Positions 7,895-13,745 of a stretch of DNA of 13,745 nt are shown one piece after another. The DNA lies in contig CADCRB010000125.1 in NCBI GenBank assembly GCA_902803745.1, positions 1 to 13,745 of the forward strand, written 5' to 3'. The notes under the pieces are model-generated. The model saw only the letters and a program-made list of their open reading frames with translations, did not search any database and had not been told where the DNA came from. The stretch is from an uncultured Lachnospiraceae bacterium (GTDB lineage Bacteria > Bacillota > Clostridia > Lachnospirales > Lachnospiraceae). Within the stretch, counting starts at the first letter, position 1. Each line of letters starts with the position of its first letter. The translations under genes and the position numbers were made by a program.

Positions 7895-9112
7895 TTACCA
7901 GGAAAGCTCCGATGCGTGCAGAGGCGAATTATTAATCCGGATACTTGATATCTTTCCTTCTCTGATCCTTACCACCCTGTCTGCCATCTTTGAGATCTCT
8001 GCATTATGAGTTATCATAACGACCGTCTTTTTCTTTGACCTTATGATATCCTCCATTATTCCCAAAACCTCTATGCTGGTCTTAAAATCCAGCGCCGCTG
8101 TAGGCTCGTCCGCGAGGATAAGCTTCGGATTCTTGGCTATAGCCCTTGCTATTGATACTCTCTGCTGCTGTCCGCCTGACATCTGTGAAGGAAGATTATT
8201 CTTTCTGTCCGAAAGTCCTACCATTTCTATAGCCTCCTCCGGCGAAGTCGAATCCTTACAGTTTTCAGCAATGAATCTCACGTTTTCCAAAGCTGAAAGA
8301 TTAGGCATAAGGTTATAGGACTGAAAAACAAAGCCTACATAATCTCTTCTGTATCTGGTAAGCTGCCTTTCTCCGGGCTTTGAAAAATCCTTATCTTCAA
8401 CCGTCATACTGCCTTCGGTCATACGATCCATTCCGCCGATGATATTAAGCAAAGTGGTTTTGCCGCAGCCGCTCTCTCCGAGAACAACAAGGAATTCCTG
8501 CTCATATATCGTCAGATCAATGCCGTCTAATACCCGTATGGTACTGTCGCCGGATGGATAATCCTTGATAACGTTACTGAGCTGTATGAGCGGTTTATTC
8601 TTCTCATAAGCAATCCTGTAGCCCTTATCCTCTATATCTATGGAAACAAGCGCTGCAAGATGCCCGCCGAGCACAAGGTCGCTGTCAATAAAGCCGCCCG
8701 TCTTGTTGATCAGCTGCAGGCATCCATAAGAAACGTGTTTTGTGCACAAAGGTATGATAAGAGTATTTTTTATCTCTATACTATTATCTTCGATATCGCC
8801 TGGCAGTTCGATCGACTCCCTTGTAATGTCGTCAATCTGTTTTGCCCTGCGGCTTTTAAAGACCTCTCCCAGCACACCTCCGTCAACCGGAGTGGTGATA
8901 CCTGTCAGATCGGTCTGGCCGGTACAGGCTATGATATGAAGTCTTTCATCACTTGAATTAATAAGCCAGGCAAGGCCCAGGGATACCCCGGTTGTCCTGA
9001 CAAGCGTATCAAGGCAGGCAGATACAGCTTTTTCAACCTGTGTCTCCTCCTGAAGCGCTTCGGTCACCTCCCATATTGCGTTTATATATGAATCATCCAG
9101 TTCTTTGCTCAT
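7895..9112 (-). CDS. ABC transporter ATPase with N-terminal GAF sensor domain
   Basis: The 405-residue protein fuses two domains. Residues about 8-163 look like a GAF domain, ending in the typical strand pattern around Gly130 and the Leu-Ile-Asn-Lys at 134-137. Residues about 175-395 are a MacB/LolD-type ABC ATPase with all catalytic motifs: Walker A GESGCGKTT at 212-220, Q-loop Gln264, signature SGGQQQ at 312-317, Walker B LILADEP at 331-337 with Glu336, D-loop near 341, and switch His369. It should therefore hydrolyse ATP and drive the FtsX-type permease encoded 14 nt downstream. GAF domains bind small ligands such as cyclic nucleotides, heme or flavin-like molecules, so activity may be gated by an internal signal; that is inference. 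ATG at 9112 has AAGGAG 8 nt upstream. A GAF fused to the N-terminus of this ABC class is unusual, as these ATPases are normally about 230 residues. Confidence 0.93.
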   Translation of the reverse strand: MSKELDDSYINAIWEVTEALQEETQVEKAVSACLDTLVRTTGVSLGLAWLINSSDERLHIIACTGQTDLTGITTPVDGGVLGEVFKSRRAKQIDDITRESIELPGDIEDNSIEIKNTLIIPLCTKHVSYGCLQLINKTGGFIDSDLVLGGHLAALVSIDIEDKGYRIAYEKNKPLIQLSNVIKDYPSGDSTIRVLDGIDLTIYEQEFLVVLGESGCGKTTLLNIIGGMDRMTEGSMTVEDKDFSKPGERQLTRYRRDYVGFVFQSYNLMPNLSALENVRFIAENCKDSTSPEEAIEMVGLSDRKNNLPSQMSGGQQQRVSIARAIAKNPKLILADEPTAALDFKTSIEVLGIMEDIIRSKKKTVVMITHNAEISKMADRVVRIREGKISSIRINNSPLHASELSW

Positions 9113-9137
9113 CCGAAAAACTCCTTTTTACGTCCTG

Positions 9138-10439
9138 TCAACTATGCTGCAGCGTAATACCTGCCTGTCTCCTTGCTTCATCCCTCACGGAATTGACCCC
9201 GATGAAAAACTGACGCATCATTACCAGCATGAGATACTTTCCTTTTGGTGTCAACGTGATCTCATTGTCATCATCCTTATCAAATGCTCCAGCATTCTTA
9301 AGGAAAAGATATTCCGCGGGAAGTCCCCTGCCTACGGTGCAGCCAAAATCCCGTTCCCATCGTTTTTTGTCAAGTCTCAGTCCAAAAAGCTGCATCATAA
9401 AACGATAACGCATATGATCCCTCTTATTGAAGCGAACGAAGCCCGAAACGCTCGTACATCCACGGGCTATCCTTTCCTCATAGCCGCTCAGGTCAAATGT
9501 ATTGATATAGTATCCTCTGTTGATAAAACTCATTCCTCCCGAGCCTGCTGCAGCATATTCTTCATAGGAAACGACATATTCATCGGTCATCTGACCTTTG
9601 CCACCCGGGTCCGTAACCTTGCTGAAAGTCCAGGCCGAAGCAGGCTCAAAGGCAGTTCCTTCTCCGGATTCCAGCCCACGGCATATGATATCAAAGAATT
9701 TCTTTTCATTTTTATAATTAACCCGGCCTACTGACTTTTTAATATCGGTCTCTACTGAAGGCGAGGCCATCAGAGGATAAAATGTCGTCTGGTTGCAGCC
9801 GCATCTTTTTATCATATCAATGTCTTTTATCAGCATTTCCTCTGTCTGGGAAGGAAAATTAAAGATCATATCCACATTCAATGTCTGAAAATAACCACTG
9901 TCCGCACAGAATGAGATTCTCTCAAAAATACTATCTGCCGAACCGTACTTATCATATCTTTTCATTGCTTTCAAAAGAGGATCATCAAAGGACTGCACTC
10001 CCACACTCATTCGATCCACAAGGCCTTTAAGCCTGTCAAGATGCAAGGGATCCAGATGGTTCGGATTGGTTTCCGTCGAAACCTCTTTGATGCCGAAATT
10101 ATCTTTGGCATATCTTATAGTTGCCTCCAGCTCATCCGGAAGGATCGTGGGAGTACCGCCACCGATATAAAGGCTTTCAAAATCATAGCCAAGTTCCCTG
10201 AGCATTCCCATCTCTTTACGAAGAGAAGCAAAATAAGCTCTTGCCTTCCCTTCTTCGAAAGGATATCTGTTAAAACTGCAATATGGACAAAGGCTCTCGC
10301 AGAAAGGGACATGGGCATAGAGCATATATTTCTTTCCTGCCTCTGGCTCGGGAAGCCTTTCCCTGGAATAAGGTCTGATATTTAGATAGTGTCCGTTCAT
10401 CATCCGGACTGCAAAAGATAATAATCTCTCTGATAACAT
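9138..10439 (-). CDS. HemN/HemW-like radical SAM enzyme, possible quinone-modifying enzyme
   Basis: The protein is 433 residues from ATG at 10439, chosen because it follows the upstream stop by 8 nt with a weak AAGAG site. A TTG at 10475 would add 12 residues but has no clear ribosome site. The 4Fe-4S/SAM motif CESLCPYCSF has Cys47, Cys51 and Cys54, preceded by Tyr41 and YAHVPFC as in the HemN family. GGGTPT at 93-98, ETNP at 123-126 and GVQSF at 147-151 are further family marks, and a HemN_C-like region fills the C-terminus. The position after the third cysteine that carries a fourth Cys in HemN is Phe here, so oxygen-independent coproporphyrinogen oxidase activity is unlikely. The region where HemW carries HNxxYW reads Thr-Asp-Glu-Tyr instead (285-288). 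Relatives outside HemN and HemW include MenK/MqnK-type class C methyltransferases acting on menaquinone and the anaerobic heme-degrading enzymes ChuW and HutW. The quinone-type neighbours favour the former, but this is not proven. Confidence 0.88.
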   Translation of the reverse strand: MLSERLLSFAVRMMNGHYLNIRPYSRERLPEPEAGKKYMLYAHVPFCESLCPYCSFNRYPFEEGKARAYFASLRKEMGMLRELGYDFESLYIGGGTPTILPDELEATIRYAKDNFGIKEVSTETNPNHLDPLHLDRLKGLVDRMSVGVQSFDDPLLKAMKRYDKYGSADSIFERISFCADSGYFQTLNVDMIFNFPSQTEEMLIKDIDMIKRCGCNQTTFYPLMASPSVETDIKKSVGRVNYKNEKKFFDIICRGLESGEGTAFEPASAWTFSKVTDPGGKGQMTDEYVVSYEEYAAAGSGGMSFINRGYYINTFDLSGYEERIARGCTSVSGFVRFNKRDHMRYRFMMQLFGLRLDKKRWERDFGCTVGRGLPAEYLFLKNAGAFDKDDDNEITLTPKGKYLMLVMMRQFFIGVNSVRDEARRQAGITLQHS

Positions 10440-10447
10440 AGTATCTC

Positions 10448-11428
10448 TTACCGGATCCAGTCCTGCTTTGAACAATAATCGATTATCATCCCAAGAGATT
10501 CCGTATATCTGCTGTGGTCAAGAACCGCTAACATATCGAGCGCTTTTTTTCTCTCACTAATGAGATATTCTTTTGTATAGGCAATGCCTCCGGAATCCTC
10601 TACCAGCCTGACGGCCTTGATCATATCCTTCGGTGACTTGTTTTCATTTTTAGCGATCTCCCTCAGTCTGTCACCATACCATTCTCTGGAAAATGTATAT
10701 ATTGCAGGCATGGTATAAATCCCCTCCAGAAAATCTTCATTTGCCGGCTTTCCGATAATCCGGCTCTCTCCGATCCAGTCAAGAAGGTCATCCCTTATCT
10801 GAAACATCATGCCTATAGTCTCGCCTATCCCCTCATAGAGCTTCGAGGTCTTTTCATCCTTTTTTGTAATCCGGCAGCCCATCGAGCATATCTCCCTGAA
10901 GAAAAAGGCAGTCTTTCCGTTTATGGCTCTAAGATAATCATCCATTTTCACAGACAGATTATTCAGATTATCATGCTGGCACATCTCCCCGTCACAGGCG
11001 GTCTGACCTACTTTCATCAGCGTTCCCGCCTGATCTGCATATCCTTTTTCAAGGAGATAGCTGTATGCCCTTACCAGCAGATAGTCCCCGGCATACAGTG
11101 CCACATCACTTCCATACTCAGCCTGTATCGTCATCTCTCCCCTTCTTAAGGGTGAGCCGTCTATCATATCATCCAGTATCAGCGTAGAGATATGGAGCAT
11201 CTCTACCGCAGCCGCTGTAGTCATAAGTTCGTCCTTAAGACCTTCCTCGTAATCGCCTGCCGTAAGAAACAGGATCAAAGGCCTTATCATCTTACCGGGA
11301 TTATTCACTGCATCATATAATATATGCTCCAGTTCCTGATTCTTAGTCTGTCCCTTCAAAGCAGCATGTAAGTATTCCTTAGCACAGTTTATGTCGGATT
11401 CAAGATAGTCCGCTATTCCCTTATACAT
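10448..11428 (-). CDS. Long-chain trans-polyprenyl diphosphate synthase
   Basis: The 326-residue soluble enzyme adds isopentenyl diphosphate units to an allylic diphosphate, making the isoprenoid tail for the adjacent UbiA-type prenyltransferase. Seen in order: GKMIRP at 45-50 (substrate-binding Lys and Arg), first Asp-rich motif DDMID at 86-90 followed by Arg95-Arg96, Gly147-Glu148, Lys172-Thr173, and second Asp-rich motif DDLLD at 213-217 preceded by Gln210. The residues just before the first Asp-rich motif are small (Ser81, Thr82) rather than aromatic, which in this family goes with long products instead of C15 or C20; the exact length cannot be read. Length is normal for the family. The ATG at 11428 overlaps the methyltransferase stop by 8 bp and has a purine-rich AAGGGGAAGG directly in front. 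It appears to be a homomeric enzyme, or the catalytic subunit of a two-subunit type; no small subunit gene is seen here. Confidence 0.94.
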   Translation of the reverse strand: MYKGIADYLESDINCAKEYLHAALKGQTKNQELEHILYDAVNNPGKMIRPLILFLTAGDYEEGLKDELMTTAAAVEMLHISTLILDDMIDGSPLRRGEMTIQAEYGSDVALYAGDYLLVRAYSYLLEKGYADQAGTLMKVGQTACDGEMCQHDNLNNLSVKMDDYLRAINGKTAFFFREICSMGCRITKKDEKTSKLYEGIGETIGMMFQIRDDLLDWIGESRIIGKPANEDFLEGIYTMPAIYTFSREWYGDRLREIAKNENKSPKDMIKAVRLVEDSGGIAYTKEYLISERKKALDMLAVLDHSRYTESLGMIIDYCSKQDWIR

Positions 11429-12164
11429 CCTTCCCCTTCCCTGTATTACCAGTTATCACCGGCTTTCCCGGTACTATTCCCCTGACTGCAATGCATGCAC
11501 CGAACAAAAAAGATTTCATTTTAATTCTGCAAAAGCCCGTTTTCTTCATCAAACTGCCAAGCCTGCGGGCCGATATGAATTCGGCCGTGCTTTTATTCAG
11601 CCACCTGTACTCCTTAAGCTTACCTGTCCCGCCGCCGAGCAACGGCATCAGGAAGGTAAAATACAGTCCGTAAAATGGTTTTATTATCCGGTTTTCCGGC
11701 ACAAAAGAATCAATACATACAAAGCATCCGCGCTTATTTAATACCCTGAAGGCCTCCGACAGGACTCTGCCGTAATCCTCCGTATTCCTCAATGCAAAAG
11801 ATATCATTACACCATCATAGCTTTCATTCTCAAACGGAAGATGCATGGCATTCCCACGGATGAGCTTTACCTTCGGGATGTCTTTGGTACGCTCTCCTGC
11901 TGCCTTTAACATATTTGGTGAGAAATCAATTCCTGTAAGGAGAGCATCAGGCTTTTCTTTCGCTATGATCTGAAGCATATCACCTGTTCCGCATCCTATG
12001 TCAAGAACCCTGCCTCCCGCAGGAAGCGATGCGCACAGCATCTTTGCTGCTGCTTTTTTCCAACGCATATGCTGCATCAGGCTTATCCTGCGGTTTGCGC
12101 TGTCATAACCCTCAGCTATGCTTTGAAACACTTCATATACATACTGTTCTTTTGTTTTTTTCAT
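11421..12164 (-). CDS. UbiE/MenG-type SAM-dependent quinone methyltransferase
   Basis: The 247-residue class I methyltransferase carries the UbiE/MenG family marks. An N-terminal block has VFQSIAEGYD at 12-21 and Trp35-Lys36. The SAM-binding motif I is VLDIGCGTGD at 53-62, with the acidic end of strand 2 at Asp80. SFALRN lies at 122-127 and a Tyr-Arg-Trp-Leu block near 186-189. UbiE/MenG enzymes methylate the ring carbon of demethylmenaquinone or its ubiquinone equivalent. Its position between the UbiA prenyltransferase and the polyprenyl synthase supports that role. The ATG at 12164 sits in an ATGA overlap with the upstream stop and has no clear ribosome site, so translation probably depends on coupling. 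A methyltransferase for another prenylated aromatic is possible, because the head group is not known. Confidence 0.9.
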   Translation of the reverse strand: MKKTKEQYVYEVFQSIAEGYDSANRRISLMQHMRWKKAAAKMLCASLPAGGRVLDIGCGTGDMLQIIAKEKPDALLTGIDFSPNMLKAAGERTKDIPKVKLIRGNAMHLPFENESYDGVMISFALRNTEDYGRVLSEAFRVLNKRGCFVCIDSFVPENRIIKPFYGLYFTFLMPLLGGGTGKLKEYRWLNKSTAEFISARRLGSLMKKTGFCRIKMKSFLFGACIAVRGIVPGKPVITGNTGKGKDV

Positions 12165-13060
12165 ACGATCAGGATAGCAAGGATATAAGCAAAACCGATA
12201 CAGATATTCAAAGTTGTTATTCCGCCCATTATCGCGCCGCGAAGCTTTTGTCCAAGCTGGAATGAAAACTGTCTCACTATGCCCGAGAGCAGTACCAGAG
12301 TTTCAAGAATATAAAACAGTGCTGAAACAGGACCATTAAAAAGGAAAAGAATAATAACCGGCGATATTGACCACACTACAAGCATGATGCGATAGAATCT
12401 GTCAGTCCGCTCCCTGCCCAGAAGACACGGTAATGTATGTCGTCCCACCTCAAGATCCTTCTCGATATCAGATCCGTTATTGGAAAGCATTATCATACCT
12501 ATTCCGATGATCACAGGAAGAGCCCATACCAGGACAGTAAAGTCAAGCTCATCCGTCTGCATATACACCCCGGCCAAAGGAATAAGTCCTCCCATGACAA
12601 ACCCCGATACCAGCTCCCCAAGCGGCAGATAAGATACCGGTGTCTTACCGGCTGAATAGGTTACTATCACTACAGCTCCAATAAGTCCTATGACAAGCGG
12701 GACCACTCCCCGTAAATATACCGTATATAATCCCGGAATAAATGCCGCGATCAAAAATGCTATCCCTATGTTCCTCGCAGTCTTTGGAGCAAGGCCGTAT
12801 ACTATGACTGCATCCGAAGCGTCAGGGGAATTCTCAAGCGTATCAGTCCCTTTTACAAAATCAGCATAATCATTAAGCGCATTAACTGAAGACTGCATGC
12901 AGACTGCTATAATAAAAAGACAGAGCGCCATATCAACTCTCAGGCTCCCTGTCCTGCTGTAACTAAGCGCAAGCGCAAGTATTGACGGCATTACAGAAGC
13001 TGCCCAGGTATGCGGAGCAGCTATATTTATGATATCTTTAAGTCTCATCCGATGTTCCAA
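12161..13060 (-). CDS. UbiA-family prenyltransferase, MenA-like
   Basis: The 299-residue polytopic membrane enzyme joins a polyprenyl tail to an aromatic acceptor. The first Asp-rich motif reads NALNDYADFVKGTD at 60-73 (Asn60, Asp64, Asp67, Asp73). The second reads NNGSDIEKD at 194-202 (Asp198, Asp202), followed by GRHTL at 206-210. Both loops resemble MenA, the 1,4-dihydroxy-2-naphthoate polyprenyltransferase, more than UbiA proper or protoheme farnesyltransferase. LPLGEL at 145-150 also fits MenA. About eight to nine TM segments are visible. The TTG at 13060 is 4 nt after the ruvB stop with AAAGGG 8 nt upstream; the in-frame ATG at 13048, giving 295 residues, is the alternative. Listeria uses a similar prenyltransferase and polyprenyl synthase pair to make the demethylmenaquinone for extracellular electron transfer, which is a useful comparison but not evidence of the same role. 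Confidence 0.92.
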   Translation of the reverse strand: MEHRMRLKDIINIAAPHTWAASVMPSILALALSYSRTGSLRVDMALCLFIIAVCMQSSVNALNDYADFVKGTDTLENSPDASDAVIVYGLAPKTARNIGIAFLIAAFIPGLYTVYLRGVVPLVIGLIGAVVIVTYSAGKTPVSYLPLGELVSGFVMGGLIPLAGVYMQTDELDFTVLVWALPVIIGIGMIMLSNNGSDIEKDLEVGRHTLPCLLGRERTDRFYRIMLVVWSISPVIILFLFNGPVSALFYILETLVLLSGIVRQFSFQLGQKLRGAIMGGITTLNICIGFAYILAILIV

Positions 13061-13064
13061 AGTT

Positions 13065-13745
13065 TCATCCCTTTGTGTATAAGCCCATCTGAAGATGCTG
13101 ATATGCCTTATCCGTGACTACCCTTCCCTTAGGTGTACGGTTGATAAATCCGTTCTTGAGCAGATACGGCTCGTAAACGTCCTCGATGGTCCCCGAGTCC
13201 TCTCCTATGGTGGCTGCAAGAGTATCCAGACCCACGGGACCGCCGTCAAATTTATCGATCATGGTGATAAGCATATTCCTGTCCACATTATCCAGACCAA
13301 ACTTGTCAACCTCCATGATATCAAGAGCTTCTTTTGCAATAGCTTCTGTTATTTCTCCCTCGTAACGGACCTCGGCATAGTCTCTTACTCTCTTTAAGAG
13401 TCTGTTCGCGATACGAGGAGTACCCCTTGACCGCATTCCCATCTCTTTAGCGCCCTGCTCTTCTATCCTTACATTAAGCCTCTTTGCAGAATTCCTGATA
13501 ATAAGAGCCAGCTCATCTACCGTATAGAATTCCAGTCTCTGTATAACTCCGAATCTGTCCCTTAACGGTGCCGACAGAAGTCCGGCTCTCGTGGTAGCCC
13601 CCACCAGAGTAAAATGGGGAAGATCCAGTCTGAGGGATCTGGCTGTAGGTCCTTTTCCTATCATAATGTCAATGGCAAAATCTTCCATCGCCGGATAGAG
13701 AACCTCCTCAACCTGCCGGTTAAGTCTGTGTATCTCATCTATGAA
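13065..13745 (-). CDS. ruvB: Holliday junction branch migration helicase RuvB (N-terminal part beyond window)
   Basis: The frame is open to the right edge, giving 227 codons; about a third of the protein, including Walker A, lies outside. The fragment begins inside Walker B (Phe-Ile-Asp-Glu-Ile-His at fragment residues 1-6). It continues with the sensor 1 region GATTRAG at 49-55 and the arginine-finger region PLRDRFG at 60-66. GTPRIANR of the small AAA+ domain follows, then the C-terminal winged helix containing EDVYEPYLL and NRTPKGR. RuvB is the hexameric ATPase motor that pulls DNA through the RuvA-bound Holliday junction during recombination repair. A Met 20 codons in is internal and not the start. 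The 4-nt gap to the prenyltransferase gene means the downstream genes are probably transcribed from the ruv promoter, at least in part. Confidence 0.98.
   Translation of the reverse strand, partial: FIDEIHRLNRQVEEVLYPAMEDFAIDIMIGKGPTARSLRLDLPHFTLVGATTRAGLLSAPLRDRFGVIQRLEFYTVDELALIIRNSAKRLNVRIEEQGAKEMGMRSRGTPRIANRLLKRVRDYAEVRYEGEITEAIAKEALDIMEVDKFGLDNVDRNMLITMIDKFDGGPVGLDTLAATIGEDSGTIEDVYEPYLLKNGFINRTPKGRVVTDKAYQHLQMGLYTKG

Noticed and set aside
9105..9734. A 209-codon open frame on the plus strand.
   Set aside because: It lies opposite the well-supported radical SAM gene and the start of the GAF-ABC gene, has no ribosome site or recognisable domain, and its residues read as an antisense shadow.
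9138..10439. Annotation as HemN (oxygen-independent coproporphyrinogen III oxidase) for heme synthesis.
   Set aside because: The fourth motif cysteine is Phe, the neighbours are quinone-type genes, and no other heme genes are present.
13065..13688. A complete RuvB-like gene starting at the ATG at 13688.
   Set aside because: The frame continues through the window edge with typical RuvB Walker B residues, so that Met is internal and the gene is truncated by the window.

Overview
The window holds nine protein genes, all on the minus strand, so transcription runs from high to low coordinates. Two genes are cut by the window edges: a RuvB homologue at the right end and a very large secreted GLUG-repeat protein at the left end. 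The gene complement suggests an anaerobic Gram-positive bacterium of the Clostridia, probably a gut or rumen Lachnospiraceae-type organism. The grounds are the RuvB sequence type, the GLUG-repeat surface protein, the MMPL and FtsX exporter types, strong AGGAGG-like ribosome binding sites and TTG starts. This is judged from remembered family features, not a database search. I saw no tRNA, rRNA, CRISPR array, insertion sequence or integrase. The longest non-coding stretch is 136 bp.

Right-hand block (13745 down to 9138): ruvB is followed, 4 nt later, by a MenA-type UbiA prenyltransferase, a UbiE/MenG-type SAM methyltransferase, a long-chain trans-polyprenyl diphosphate synthase and a HemN/HemW-like radical SAM enzyme. 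The genes overlap or nearly touch (4-bp ATGA overlap, 8-bp overlap, 8-nt gap), so they are probably one operon. Together the synthase, prenyltransferase and methyltransferase cover the last steps of menaquinone-type quinone synthesis: make the isoprenoid tail, attach it to an aromatic acid such as 1,4-dihydroxy-2-naphthoate, then methylate the ring. No gene for making the aromatic head group is present here. The radical SAM enzyme lacks the fourth motif cysteine of HemN and the heme-binding HNxxYW motif of HemW, so it may be a ring-modifying enzyme rather than a heme enzyme.

Middle block (9112 down to 5445): an ABC ATPase with an N-terminal GAF sensor domain, then a two-domain FtsX/MacB-type permease. 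They are separated by 14 nt and form one exporter or envelope-acting ABC system whose ATPase seems built to sense a small molecule.

Left-hand block (5308 down to 1): after a 136-bp gap with a promoter candidate comes an MMPL/RND-family transporter. Its 3' end overlaps by 11 bp the start of a secreted protein of at least 896 residues, in which two sets of GLUG repeats flank a long helical insertion. Tight coupling suggests that the MMPL transporter and the GLUG protein work together at the cell surface.

The most interesting reading is that these blocks form one functional module: synthesis of a prenylated, redox-active lipid next to a ligand-sensing ABC system, an MMPL lipid-type exporter and a large surface protein. 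The gene order and motifs are seen directly; the shared function is inference.
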